A stretch of DNA of 64,000 nucleotides from Paenibacillus sp. MAHUQ-63 (lineage in GTDB: Bacteria; Bacillota; Bacilli; Paenibacillales; NBRC-103111), in NCBI RefSeq assembly GCF_028765165.1, contig NZ_JARADB010000003.1, forward strand, positions 1,250,042-1,314,041, written 5' to 3'. The notes beneath the pieces are model-generated. The model searched no databases, was not told the origin of the DNA, and worked only from the letters and a program-made list of their open reading frames with translations. Numbering within the stretch: position 1 is the first letter of the stretch; every line of letters starts with the position of its first letter. Shown here in pieces: positions 52,812 through 62,065 of this stretch. A program made the translations under genes and the position numbers.

Positions 52812-54114
52812 GATCGAACTTTCGTCTCCCTACAATCTTTACATATACGATGAAAGCTATGAACAGCACCATGTTTCCAACAATTAAAGGCGCTGATAAC
52901 CGGCTGAGCAATAAATAACCTTGATAGACCAACAAAATGACGGCAACGGAGACCACCATATACAGAAGGGCAGGTTTCATGGTGAATGGCGCTTTACGAT
53001 AAAGCTCAGGGTACTTGCGCGGAAGCTGTACTGCCGAGAGTACGGGGAAAATGCTGGAAAAAAGCAGGATGCCGACACCTAACTGGGAAATCGTCGTTAA
53101 AGATACGCCCGTCACAATCGGCACGACTCCGAGAATGTAGTAAAACGTCAGCAGCCAGTGCGGTGTGCCAAATCTGCGATTGACAGCGCCAAAGGCAGCT
53201 GGCAGCCAACCATCCCGGCATGCAACGAGCATCCCCCTCGTCACCCAGGAGAACGTCACGTTTAGCGTTGAGGCCAATGCGAACATCGCTCCCCCAACAA
53301 TAAAGAACATAAACAACGGATTCGGCAAAATGGTCCTCGCAACATCTGTAAGTGATTCCCCAGCAACCTCACTAACCGGCAAAACGCCAGTCGCTACAAT
53401 GCCAATGCCGATATACAGCAACGCGACGATACCACTGCTGATCAGGATCGCAAGCGGAATATCCCGATGAGGACGTTTCATCTCCCCTCCCAGTTCAACA
53501 ACCGCATAAGCACCGCCAGAGGCGAAGGAAGTCATTCCTACTGCCGTAAGTAAGCCCGTCCAGCCATGAGGCATCATCTCAGCAGGTTGAAACACCGCGT
53601 AATCCACCTCTGTAACTCCCCAAGCGATAAAGACAAGCAGAGATATCAGTTTAATCACGACCAACATTTTACCCAATGATGACATGAACTTCACGCCGAA
53701 AAGATTAATCAAATAGAAAAATGTGAGCATGACGAACGCAATCAGCATAATGGGAGCTTCCGGCACAAGCCCCTGTAAATATTGCGCGAAAGAAATGGCA
53801 TACACCGCTATGGTCAAATGACCGAACGTGAATAAGAGCAGATAAACAAACCCCGCGTTCGGAGACAGCAGCCGACTTGTGTAGGTGTACATGCCCCCTG
53901 TCGTTGGAAGCACAGAGCCTAGCACTGCAAGAGGGATCGTAACGATGAGCATAAAAATCGAGGAAAGCAGGAATGCGAGCGGAACCCCAGTTCCGGTTAA
54001 ACCAATGGCGATCCCTGTAATGGACATGATGCCTGCTCCAATAATTTGACCAATTGCAATGCCAATCGCATCTTTTAACCCTAATACTTTTTTCAAATTC
54101 GCCTCATCATTCAT
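52756..54114 (-). CDS. APC-family amino acid permease
   Basis: 452 residues with about twelve helices. The APC signature IGIAIGQIIGAGIMSITGIA forms helix 1; later blocks include TTGGMYTYTSRLLSPNAGF, SFASGGAYAVVELGGEMKRP and STLNVTFSWVTRGMLVACRD. It imports or exchanges an amino acid or amine. The ATG at 54114 has GAGGGGG seven bases upstream; an earlier in-frame start at 54153 is rejected. Its position beside the amine-oxidase module makes the two functions likely partners. Confidence 0.85.
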   Translation of the reverse strand: MNDEANLKKVLGLKDAIGIAIGQIIGAGIMSITGIAIGLTGTGVPLAFLLSSIFMLIVTIPLAVLGSVLPTTGGMYTYTSRLLSPNAGFVYLLLFTFGHLTIAVYAISFAQYLQGLVPEAPIMLIAFVMLTFFYLINLFGVKFMSSLGKMLVVIKLISLLVFIAWGVTEVDYAVFQPAEMMPHGWTGLLTAVGMTSFASGGAYAVVELGGEMKRPHRDIPLAILISSGIVALLYIGIGIVATGVLPVSEVAGESLTDVARTILPNPLFMFFIVGGAMFALASTLNVTFSWVTRGMLVACRDGWLPAAFGAVNRRFGTPHWLLTFYYILGVVPIVTGVSLTTISQLGVGILLFSSIFPVLSAVQLPRKYPELYRKAPFTMKPALLYMVVSVAVILLVYQGYLLLSRLSAPLIVGNMVLFIAFIVYVKIVGRRKFDPTNDKHAVGDRSEIHLSQ

Positions 54115-54370
54115 CACGATGCCCCCTCGCAATTTCGATCGTAAAGTTATCATCCCAATTCTTCATGGATCTGAGATTCCCTGCTTATTTTCAGAATATT
54201 TATTATTTTTGTAATTTGGCATAAATCTCGCCCTTCTTTGCAAAGTTTATATAGTTGCTTCATATTGAAAGGCCGCATGAAACTTTTACAGAAAATCATT
54301 TTGACTTGGGAAGGGAAGTTGATTTCGTATTCTTACATTTGAGCAAACCGAACAGATTGAAGCTGGTTGA
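54115..54370. other. Permease upstream region, no gene recognised
   Basis: A+T-rich leader of the APC permease, then a short stretch without a supported gene. TGTAATTTGGCATAAAT is a degenerate version of the GlnR/TnrA box and is not called as a site. Confidence 0.4.
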
Positions 54371-54571
54371 CCGAATCCGCAAGACGCCATTATTATCACC
54401 CTGCTCACTGATGGCATTGAGGCTCACGAAATTGTTTATTTGAAAAAGAGTGCCTTAGACGCAAAAAAGCAACTACTCACAGTCACGGATTCCTTTGGGG
54501 CGAAAAGACATGTCCACATATCAAGGAACGATTTTTCATACTCGTTTTGTGATGAATTTCATGAGCAATGA
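54371..54571 (+). pseudogene. C-terminal remnant of an unidentified small protein
   Basis: After an in-frame TGA (54368-54370) the frame stays open for 66 codons. It reads AIIITLLTDGIEAHEIVYLK, then KSALDAKKQLLTVTDSFGAK, and ends at TGA 54569. No start codon or ribosome-binding site precedes it. The composition looks like real protein, and upstream of the stop the frame continues FEQTEQIEAG. I do not recognise the family. Confidence 0.35.
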
Positions 54572-54606
54572 ACAAGGCTACCCATCGTTTCCGATGCAGC
54601 CTTGTT
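54571..54606 (+). terminator. Terminator-like hairpin
   Basis: AACAAGGCT pairs with AGCCTTGTT around an inner CATCG/CGATG stem, right after the remnant's stop codon. This supports a formerly expressed gene. The T tract is poor. Confidence 0.5.
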
Positions 54607-54772
54607 CAAGTTCGTTATTCAATATCGTTTCTCCATAGTTTAATTAAAGACGGACTACATGTGATAGATTGAATTCTTCATCGTCTTAGGCACCAGTACA
54701 ATCAAATAGTTATTTACCCACATAGCATGAAATACAGTTAAGTTTAAACTTCATAAAAGGAAGTGGAATTCA

Positions 54773-55054
54773 ATGTTTTTTATCCCACAACCGCAGGTGT
54801 ACATGAGACAACCGCAATCTCCTCCACCTGCATTTATTCCCCCAAAACCTGAGGTATCCTATGTAGTTGACTGTTTATATGAATACACATATGTCTGGCT
54901 TCTGAATGGAGACAATTTCTGGTTTTATCCGACTCGTGTAGAGTATGGTGAAGTTTCAGGTTATAGGTGGAATGGAGTGTTTTGGATGTTTTATGGCATT
55001 GATCCAAGAATTATTGATGTCGTTGCGTGCCCCCCAATTCCTACCCTTTACTAA
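54773..55054 (+). CDS. Small proline/aromatic-rich protein of unknown function
   Basis: 93 residues: a Pro-rich head (QPQSPPPAFIPPKPEV) and an aromatic core (CLYEYTYVWLLNGDNFWFYP and YRWNGVFWMFYGIDPRII). Short proteins of this Pro plus Y/F/W type are common in Bacillus and Paenibacillus, sometimes labelled transporter without evidence; a spore or surface role is possible. It has GGAAGTGG before the ATG and a terminator after it, so it is probably a real single-gene unit. Confidence 0.65.
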   Translation: MFFIPQPQVYMRQPQSPPPAFIPPKPEVSYVVDCLYEYTYVWLLNGDNFWFYPTRVEYGEVSGYRWNGVFWMFYGIDPRIIDVVACPPIPTLY

Positions 55055-55101
55055 AAGATGATTATTATGGAGTTTCTGCACGACCTCCTGCCGAGTAGGA
55101 A

Positions 55102-55133
55102 AAGGCAGCCGTCCAAACTGTATCGGCTGCCTT
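55102..55133 (+). terminator. Rho-independent terminator after the small protein gene
   Basis: AAGGCAGCCG pairs with CGGCTGCCTT, then CCTTGTTTATT. No further gene is seen in 55134-55441; a hairpin with AAGGGAG/CTCCCTT arms lies at about 55377-55414. Confidence 0.75.
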
Positions 55134-55441
55134 CCTTGTTTATTCAGCTATCGTGTCCCGATAGTTTAATACTAAACGAATATCCAGAAGTATTTACTTC
55201 AGTCGTTTTTATCTTGATAAGCTTTTATAAGAGGAGCTATTGTCTCATACGCTTGGAGGAAATGAAATACAATCAAATCGAATTCTTCCTGTGATTATTT
55301 CGATTTCTTTACAAAACAACTCAATGTTTTCACTCTCATAATCATAAGCCTTATTTCGATAACTGCAATATCTTCATAAGGGAGTCGCTGCCGACCGCGG
55401 CGAACTGCTCCCTTAACTTTCCACTATCGTTCTCCTTTAGC

Positions 55442-55624
55442 TTAGTTGTCGTTTTCTTTCCGGTTTCGTTTTAATATCATTAGTAACGTAATAATTACAA
55501 ACAACACCACAGAAATGATAGCAGTAACATTGAGGATTTTACTCGTTTTTTTCAACTCAGCTATTTCTTCAAGGTCATTACTAGCGAGTGATAATTCTTT
55601 TGTTCCTCCGCACCAAGTATCTGT
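55442..55624 (-). pseudogene. C-terminal remnant of a single-span membrane protein
   Basis: The minus strand reads ELSLASNDLEEIAELKKTSK, then ILNVTAIISVVLFVIITLLM and ends ILKRNRKENDN: an acidic helix, one membrane helix and a basic tail. It joins the ABC-ATPase remnant directly at about 55625 without a start codon, so it is the stump of a gene whose front was deleted. Confidence 0.4.
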
Positions 55625-55633
55625 CGCTAATCC

Positions 55634-55975
55634 CTGAAATACACAACCCGCTTCGCCTGCTGGGCAATTGCCAGGTCGTGCGTAATCAACACAATCGTCC
55701 TGCCCTGCTCATTCAATCTCTGGAAAATCCCCAGAATCTCCGTCCCGGTCTTCGAATCCAACGCCCGTCGGCTCATCCGCCAGAATTATCGCCGGATCCC
55801 CGGCCAACGTCCGGGCAATCGCCACCCGCTGCTGCTGCCCGCCGGACAGCTCGGACGGCAGATGCCGCCTGCGGTCCACCAAATCAACGGCCTCCAGCGC
55901 CTGCATGACCAGCGGCTCCCGCTCCTTCCTGATCATCCCCCGGTAAATGAGCGGCACAAAATCCCATCAGCAGGA
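55634..55975 (-). pseudogene. Central and C-terminal remnant of a MacB/LolD-type ABC ATPase
   Basis: The minus strand reads PLIYRGMIRKEREPLVMQAL, the signature SELSGGQQQRVAIARTLAGD and Walker B IILADEPTG. Two bases are then missing near 55760; in the other frame it continues LDSKTGTEILGIFQRLNEQG and ITHDLAIAQQAKRVVYFRD before a stop. Walker A and the N-terminus are absent. The distal part is clearly similar at nucleotide level to the remnant at 39865-40011. Confidence 0.75.
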
Positions 55976-56059
55976 GGACGCTCAATTATGAATTTTAAAT
56001 TTCAGGACAAACAAAATAGACTAGTTGAAAAAAATTAAGCTTTCAATTTGTTTTACAGA

Positions 56060-56434
56060 ATGAAGAAAGGACGTCCCAAAGTCATCTATGACTTTGGGAC
56101 AGCCCCATTCTGGTTTATTGCCGCTATGTACCAAAATGCTCCGTATGGCTGTTACCGCCTCCGCTATTTTTCTGCTCGCGTTCTAGCATGTCCAAATACG
56201 TATGTCCGGCATTTACTACTTCAATAATGCGATCGACATCGTAAACACTCCCCCGCCACCGAAATACGGCCGTCTTTTATCGCTTTAACTGCCGATTTCT
56301 CCGTTGTAAATACTTTCGCGCGTCCGGTATGGTGGTATACACCGTCTTCTCCTACAACTTCAGGGTCAATGGCGGTCGATTTAATGACTGAGCCCTCAGG
56401 AGCAATATTTCCGATAGGAAATGTCACTGTGGAC
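56060..56434 (-). pseudogene. Partial duplicate of the 19-kb YjhG-family dehydratase gene with internal deletion
   Basis: 56060-56259 matches 19040-19239 (gene end and terminator) and 56261-56434 matches 19657-19830, almost base for base. A net 416 bases between them are missing, which shifts the frame, and the match stops abruptly at 56434. Only GNIAPEGSVIKSTAIDP and nearby residues remain readable. The few substitutions indicate a recent event. No transposase is adjacent. Confidence 0.9.
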
Positions 56435-56741
56435 TCCAGAATTCCAAAGTAGGAGCCCCTTTCTTTTAGCTAGATATTACTATTTTTTGCCTGTAATTGT
56501 TCATGAATTTTCCAATACGGATTTGGGACATGCTAGACAAGGAGCATCGAGTCCTATGAGATGACAAGGACCGAGGTTAGATCCACTCACGGCGACAGCC
56601 ATCTCGGTCACATCTTCCCGATTAGCTAATCGAGGTGGCCTACGCTACTGCATCAATTCCGCGTCGCTCCGATTCATCCATCGCGACGAAACGGAGAACG
56701 AGGGCACGACAAATATCTCGATCAGATTGAGGAGGTTTAAT
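56435..56741. other. Stretch upstream of msrA without a recognisable gene
   Basis: No supported ORF, riboswitch or T-box element was recognised. The base composition turns G+C richer toward msrA, whose ribosome-binding site GAGGAGG ends the stretch. Confidence 0.4.
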
Positions 56742-57269
56742 ATGCATCAGCGCGCAGTACTCGCTGGGGGATGCTTCTGGGGAATGCAGGACTTAATCCG
56801 CAAGCTTCCCGGCGTCGTCTCGACTCGCGTCGGCTATACTGGCGGTGACACTCCGAACGCGACCTATCGCAACCATGGCACTCATGCGGAAGGGATCGAA
56901 ATCGTCTTCGATACAGCAGAGACGAGCTATCGGCGCATCCTGGAGTATTTCTTTCAAATTCACGATCCTACGACGCGGAACCGTCAGGGCAACGATATCG
57001 GCACAAGCTACCGTTCGGCGATCTATTATACGAGCGACGAGCAGAAAAAGGTGGCGGAGGAGACGATCGCCGACGTGAACGCGTCGGATCTGTGGCCGGG
57101 CAAGGTCGTCACCGAAGTGATGCCTGTCGGCGACTTCTGGGAAGCAGAGCCGGAGCACCAGGACTATCTGGATCGCTATCCGAACGGCTACACCTGCCAC
57201 TTCCCGCGCCCCAACTGGGTCCTTCCAAGGCGGGAGGCCGATGGCGCCCCGTCAAGTAGACAACAATGA
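56742..57269 (+). CDS. msrA: Peptide methionine sulfoxide reductase A
   Basis: 175 residues. The active-site motif GGCFWGMQDLI is near the N-terminus with the catalytic Cys; GYTGGDTPNATYRNHGTHAE and YFFQIHDPTTRNRQGNDIGT are the usual conserved blocks. It reduces methionine-S-sulfoxide in proteins using thioredoxin; thioredoxin-type genes lie 6 kb away. The ATG at 56742 with GAGGAGG six bases upstream is preferred to 56727. The gene looks G+C richer than its neighbours. Confidence 0.95.
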   Translation: MHQRAVLAGGCFWGMQDLIRKLPGVVSTRVGYTGGDTPNATYRNHGTHAEGIEIVFDTAETSYRRILEYFFQIHDPTTRNRQGNDIGTSYRSAIYYTSDEQKKVAEETIADVNASDLWPGKVVTEVMPVGDFWEAEPEHQDYLDRYPNGYTCHFPRPNWVLPRREADGAPSSRQQ

Positions 57270-57287
57270 AATAAGAGCACAAAGCAG

Positions 57288-57316
57288 CCTTAGTCCGGTA
57301 CTCCGCCGGACTAAGG
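57288..57316 (+). terminator. Rho-independent terminator after msrA
   Basis: CCTTAGTCCGG pairs with CCGGACTAAGG, followed by TTGTTTAATTTTTA. Confidence 0.9.
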
Positions 57317-57462
57317 TTGTTTAATTTTTATTGAAAATCGCTTGTGGTTGCCCAAAAAATCCTACCTTTAAACACCATAAAAAAGGAGTTGCCGAACCCA
57401 CAGCAACCCCCACTTTTTTAACTCAACAAGCATCTGATAACGAAGCATGTCCACTGATGCAT

Positions 57463-58134
57463 TTATCGCCATTCAACAATCTCGTCGAGATGTTGTCTTG
57501 TTTGTGGACGTTTGGGATCCTTTTGACGATATCCGAAAGCGACCATACAGGATACACCGAAATCGTCGCCGTCAATGATACCTTCATTTTGTAAAATAGA
57601 AGTCACCTGCTTTTTATCAAAACCTTCGATCGGACAGGAATCAATACCAATTTGAGCCGCGGCTGTCATCATGTTCCCCAATGCTATATAGGTTTGTCTG
57701 ATTGACCATTCAAAGATGAGACGGTCATTATCTTCGAGTTCTGTTTCCACGAAGTTCTTGTAGAAATCGGACCAATCTTGTACAACTTCTTCAGGCATAT
57801 GATGTATGTCTCTAAACATTTTGTTCACGTGAACCGAGCCAAGCCGTAAGCCTTTTTCTCTTCTGGCCAGTATAACTACAAAATGGCTGGCAGTGGGCAG
57901 TTGTCCCTTGGCGCCGCCAGATGCAGGGGATAATTTTTCCCGAAGAGCTGCATTCTGGATGATGACAAACTTCCATGGCTCGAAGCCAAATGAACTTGGA
58001 GACAATCTTCCTGTCTCCAAAATAAAATGAAAATCTTCATCAGAAATCTTTTTGTTGGAATCAAACACCTTGCAAGCATGTCTGAACTGGTAAGCTTTTA
58101 AAATTTCTTGTTTTTTACTCTCTGTTTTTATCAT
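57463..58134 (-). CDS. NAD(P)H nitroreductase-family flavoprotein
   Basis: 223 residues of the NfsB-like FMN family: AYQFRHACKVFDSNKKIS, LSPSSFGFEPWKFVIIQN, YIALGNMMTAAAQIGIDSCP and IEGFDKKQV. It transfers two electrons from NAD(P)H to nitro compounds or quinones in the cytoplasm. AGGAAGG precedes the ATG. It lies near msrA and a peroxiredoxin-like gene, which fits an oxidative or electrophile stress region, but each has its own transcription unit. Confidence 0.9.
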   Translation of the reverse strand: MIKTESKKQEILKAYQFRHACKVFDSNKKISDEDFHFILETGRLSPSSFGFEPWKFVIIQNAALREKLSPASGGAKGQLPTASHFVVILARREKGLRLGSVHVNKMFRDIHHMPEEVVQDWSDFYKNFVETELEDNDRLIFEWSIRQTYIALGNMMTAAAQIGIDSCPIEGFDKKQVTSILQNEGIIDGDDFGVSCMVAFGYRQKDPKRPQTRQHLDEIVEWR

Positions 58135-58285
58135 GTGGAATCAACCTTCCTTCTATTTTACTCTCTTTGATAACCGACCTTGTAATCATCACAACCAGTT
58201 TGTGGATTTATGTCTATTAAAGATACTAAAGCAGGTAATTAGTCAGCATTTGATGAGATCTCCAGCTTGTCCCTTTCCCCGCACG

Positions 58286-58936
58286 TTAAAGCTTTTTTAA
58301 CTCTCGCAAAATTTCCTCCGGGCTTTGACGCTGCATGAAATTCGGATTGACATAGGAGGAACGAATAATGGCGCTCTCATCAATCATGAAGGTAGCCGGA
58401 ACCGGCAAAACCCATTGCGATGTATTGTTGTATTCCGCAAGATCGACTCCGATACCTTCCATGAGTTCCCTTACTCCCGTCGGAACATCGAAGAGCAGAT
58501 TGTACTTGGCCGTTACCAAGCCGTTCGGATCGCTAAGGACTTGAAATTTCAATCCTTCTTTTTCCTGAAGGGATAACGAATGATCCGGCTTTTGTGGGCT
58601 AATCGCTATAAGCTGCGCACCTATGGCCTGGATTTCCGGTAATATCTGCTGGTATGCCCTTAATTGCATATTGCAATAAGGACACCATCCGCCTCGGTAG
58701 AAGACCAGCACTACCGGTCCTTTCGCCAACTCTTCAAATAAAATGACATCCCGCCCTAGTGCATTTGTTAATTTAAAGTCCGGTGCCTTATCACCTGGTT
58801 GTTTTCCGGAAGCAATCCCCGATTTCTGAAGTTCCTCAATCATTTGACCGATCTTGATCTGCGCTTCAATCGGTGCATTGGCCTTAAACTGCTGAGCAGT
58901 TGCTTCCAACTGTTCGGTTAAATTTTGGTTGCTCAT
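58286..58936 (-). CDS. Peroxiredoxin-like (AhpC/TSA fold) protein
   Basis: 216 residues. The thioredoxin fold is seen in GDKAPDFKLTNALGRDVILF and VVLVFYRGGWCPYCNMQLRA, with a CxxC at the position of the peroxidatic Cys, and YNLLFDVPTGVREL. This class, with WCPYC, reduces peroxides or acts as a thiol oxidoreductase. The helical N-terminal extension of about 45 residues is typical of the subfamily. No signal peptide; GGAGG precedes the ATG. Confidence 0.85.
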   Translation of the reverse strand: MSNQNLTEQLEATAQQFKANAPIEAQIKIGQMIEELQKSGIASGKQPGDKAPDFKLTNALGRDVILFEELAKGPVVLVFYRGGWCPYCNMQLRAYQQILPEIQAIGAQLIAISPQKPDHSLSLQEKEGLKFQVLSDPNGLVTAKYNLLFDVPTGVRELMEGIGVDLAEYNNTSQWVLPVPATFMIDESAIIRSSYVNPNFMQRQSPEEILRELKKL

Positions 58937-59247
58937 GTTCTTAAACCTCCAATTTCGAATGATAACTTGATTATAAATTTAAAAATATCGGAGTTATGTA
59001 ATGTAGTTTACAATTCTCCATTTTTATTTTTGAGATTGGGTATACAGGCAAAACTGTATTAAGTATCGAGAACATGAAACCTAATATACTGTTGAATCAC
59101 TACTGTCGCACCTAAAATGCTGAAAGATTCCCCGGTTTCTATAACAATCGGAATAACTCAACTGTTTAGTAGCATTTGACTTCTTATCGTTCTGAAACCT
59201 CCAAATATGGATTGGATAGATCGATTACAGTTCTAAAAAAAAAAAAA
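58937..59247. other. Stretch without a gene
   Basis: Leader of the peroxiredoxin-like gene, A+T rich. GTAATGTAGTTTAC (about 58999-59012) is a small dyad of unknown meaning. No ORF is supported. Confidence 0.4.
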
Positions 59248-59281
59248 ATGGAGTTCTGTAATGTTAATTACTGAACTCCAT
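59248..59281 (-). terminator. Rho-independent terminator after the MocR gene
   Basis: ATGGAGTTC pairs with GAACTCCAT and on the minus strand is followed by fourteen T. This is one of the strongest terminators in the window. Confidence 0.9.
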
Positions 59282-59336
59282 CGTATTTTGAAGTATGAAA
59301 TTGAAGTAGATTCGGAAACAATTTCGATCGGTATGT

Positions 59337-60746
59337 TTATGACATATGTCTTAAGACACTCGCAATCGCCTTGATTCCCTCGAAAATGTTGTTTTCTTCC
59401 ACATTGCCAAATCCCATAATAAGTCGATCTTCGTACTTCCCTTTAGTGATTGTGTATTTTTGTACGGGATATACTTTAATATGAAGTGCCTCAAGTTTAG
59501 CGACTACTTGGGAGTCGCAAACGCTTCCGGCCATTTCCGTAACCAGATGCAGTCCTGCGGCATCCCCAGATATTTTCACGCTGTTGCCGAAAATGTTGGA
59601 CAAACCGGCGATGAGACATTTTCGTCTTTTGCTGTAAATGCGCTTCATATGGGCGATGTGGTGTTCTAGGTGGCGTTCGGCGATAAATCTTGACAAAGTG
59701 ATTTGCGGTAAGATCGGACTGTGCATGTCTGTCAGATGCTTTAAACGAAGAAGAGGAGTTATCAGTTCATGCGGAACTACCATATAACCAATACGCAACG
59801 CAGGGAACAAGTTTTTACTGAAAGTCCCGACATAGACGATACGTTCCGAGTCAAGCTCTCGTAGAGCATGTACCGGCATTCCTGTATAACGGAATTCGCT
59901 GTCGTAGTCATCTTCGATAATATAACATCCGTTTTGACGGGCATAATCTATAAGCTGCAAGCGCCGTCCAATGGAAAGAATGCTGCCTAAAGGAAATTGA
60001 TGTGAAGGAGTAACAAACACACATTTGGGGAGCCGATGAGTCGGTATCTCGTCAACGCGCAGGCCATGTTCATCTACCGGAACTGGTATAATATCAGCAC
60101 CTGTCGATGCAAAAATCTGTTGAATGAAGGTGGCACTAGGATCTTCTACGACTACTGCGTCCCCCGGTTTCAATAAGAGCCGGGACAGCAAGGCTATGGC
60201 TTGAGTCGCTCCGGCGGTTATGATCACCTGCGAAGGTAAGCACCTAATCCCCTTGGTATGCAGTAAAAACCGACAAATATTCGCTCGAAGTTGCCAATGG
60301 CCTGCAGGATCATCGTCATAGCCAAATTCTATTGAATGAATATCTGCATATGCGGCAATGGCAGTTTCTTTCCATCTCTTGAAAGGGATGTGCTCTAAAG
60401 CTGGGAAACTTGGGCGAAAATCAATGCCCTGGAAGCGAGCCGGGGGTTCCGGAACAGTCGTTTCACAGGAATAATCGATTTCTTGGAGCTGAGAAGGGAA
60501 TTGACGTTTACTTCCGCCTAAATCAACGACATAGCTGCCAGAGCCATGACGGCCCTCCAAGTACCCTTCAGCGATTAGCAGTTCAAACACGTCCACAAGG
60601 AGTGCCCGCGATACTCCGAATTCGTTTGCCAAATCCCGCGTGGATGGGAGTTTAACACCGGCTGCAAAAACACCTTGAATTATCTGTTCGCGCAGTAAGG
60701 AATAGATTTGTTTGGTTTTTGTTGCTGACAACGTGCGTCGGGGCAT
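59337..60746 (-). CDS. MocR/PdxR-type regulator (GntR helix-turn-helix fused to aminotransferase)
   Basis: 469 residues. The N-terminal GntR domain (KQIYSLLREQIIQGVFAAG, LPSTRDLANEFGVSRALLVD) is joined to a class I aminotransferase domain with the PLP-binding Lys in YVGTFSKNLFPALRIGY and IIEDDYDSEFRYTG. Such proteins bind PLP and control vitamin B6, GABA, taurine or D-alanine genes. GAGGGAGG lies 8 bases before the ATG at 60746; a longer frame to 60845 lacks a site. No pdxST genes are adjacent, so the target is unclear. Confidence 0.9.
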   Translation of the reverse strand: MPRRTLSATKTKQIYSLLREQIIQGVFAAGVKLPSTRDLANEFGVSRALLVDVFELLIAEGYLEGRHGSGSYVVDLGGSKRQFPSQLQEIDYSCETTVPEPPARFQGIDFRPSFPALEHIPFKRWKETAIAAYADIHSIEFGYDDDPAGHWQLRANICRFLLHTKGIRCLPSQVIITAGATQAIALLSRLLLKPGDAVVVEDPSATFIQQIFASTGADIIPVPVDEHGLRVDEIPTHRLPKCVFVTPSHQFPLGSILSIGRRLQLIDYARQNGCYIIEDDYDSEFRYTGMPVHALRELDSERIVYVGTFSKNLFPALRIGYMVVPHELITPLLRLKHLTDMHSPILPQITLSRFIAERHLEHHIAHMKRIYSKRRKCLIAGLSNIFGNSVKISGDAAGLHLVTEMAGSVCDSQVVAKLEALHIKVYPVQKYTITKGKYEDRLIMGFGNVEENNIFEGIKAIASVLRHMS

Positions 60747-61039
60747 AAAACATGCCTCCCTCATTTCTATAAGTGGTATGCTGATTTTCAAATAAAAGTG
60801 GATCTGATGGAATCCAATTTTACATGCTAATGTGGATATTGCCAATGCAAAGTTTCAGATAGAAGATGAAACCGATGAACCTTACTTATTCGGACCCGTG
60901 AACGGAATGCGCGGCCGACTGGCTTCCAATCGCCGAACTGAAATATACGAAACCCCTCTTTTATGTTGGTTTATAAACAACCATGGTATCAAGGATCCGT
61001 ATCCCGCTGGCTATCACTCATTTGGAGGCTCGATATTCA

Positions 61040-61741
61040 ATGAACAAGCTTTGGTATTTATCGCAAATCAGCATTTTTGAAGAAATGTCGCGAGAAGAAA
61101 TGAGAGAGATCGATCAGTTAGATACCATCCATCATTTCAATTGGATCACAAAAAACACATTGGTCCAAACCCCGGAGTCCACGCGCGAGGGACTTTATTT
61201 CGTCAAGGAGGGCAAGCTTAGACTCTATAAACTGAACGACAGCGGAAAACAGTTCACACTTGGCATTCTCACAAGAGGAAATATATTCGGAGAGTTAAAT
61301 TCATTCTCGTTCGGAACTAGGCGAGTTTATATTGAAACGATGGAATCGTCGCTTCTTTGCACCATGTCCGAGCCTCAGTTCGAACGGCTGATGATCAATC
61401 GACCTCAGCTCGCGTTCAAATTTCTTACAGCACTCAGTGACCGGCTAAAGGAGCGCGAGGATCAATTGGAACAGCTTGCGCTTCATGGTCTTAGAGAACG
61501 CGTGCTCCATCTCCTTTACACACTGAGCGTAAAATTCGGAGTCATTCAAGACGGATATGCCCTGATCGATCTGCCTCTTTCCCATCAAGAAATTGCGAAT
61601 ATGCTCGGTGCTAGCCGCGAAGCGGTCAGTGGCGTGATGAGCGAGCTTGCCAAGGAGGGCGTAGTTAAGACATCACGCATGTCTATTCAACTTGCTGTTA
61701 CAATACTTGAAGAAAATCATTCCCGAAACTCTACACATTGA
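61040..61741 (+). CDS. Crp/Fnr-family transcriptional regulator
   Basis: 233 residues: a cyclic-nucleotide-type beta barrel (LYFVKEGKLRLYKLNDSGKQ, GNIFGELNSFSFG), a long dimer helix and a C-terminal helix-turn-helix (LPLSHQEIANMLGASREAVS). The four-cysteine Fe-S set of Fnr is absent, so it should bind a small ligand or none. GGAGG lies 11 bases before the ATG at 61040. It is divergent from the MocR gene with 293 bases between. Its regulon cannot be read here. Confidence 0.88.
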   Translation: MNKLWYLSQISIFEEMSREEMREIDQLDTIHHFNWITKNTLVQTPESTREGLYFVKEGKLRLYKLNDSGKQFTLGILTRGNIFGELNSFSFGTRRVYIETMESSLLCTMSEPQFERLMINRPQLAFKFLTALSDRLKEREDQLEQLALHGLRERVLHLLYTLSVKFGVIQDGYALIDLPLSHQEIANMLGASREAVSGVMSELAKEGVVKTSRMSIQLAVTILEENHSRNSTH

Positions 61742-62065
61742 TATGCAAAGACCCCCGGAGTTCAGGCAGTCTTTGCTGGATCATTCAATGGGACCGGACT
61801 GAGGCAGCAAGGGTTGACAGGCGGTGTTCGAGGGCACGCCTTTGCGGATCATCTATGCGAAGCAGTCGATCACTGGAAGGTAGTTGGCATACGAATAACT
61901 CAACAAGGTGTACTTGCGGAATCGGCAGCTTTCGATAAATAAAAGGATTCTAATTAAAAATTGGGAACGTTCGTTTTATAAAATAAAGATACTGAAGATG
62001 CTTACCAACCGTTTAGATAAACGGAGTGGACTATACGTTTTCATTTACCAGGGAGATGAGTCGAT
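61742..62065. other. Stretch without a recognisable gene
   Basis: Short open frames on the plus strand are interrupted and match nothing I know. A decayed gene is possible. It ends with the GGGAGA ribosome-binding site of the next ORF. Confidence 0.4.

Noticed and set aside
54190..54215. Possible third GlnR/TnrA-type box before the permease gene
   Set aside because: TGTAATTTGGCATAAAT fails the TNACA half and is within chance expectation.
56435..56741. Possible T-box or SAM riboswitch upstream of msrA
   Set aside because: No conserved T-box core or S-box helix pattern could be found in the stretch.
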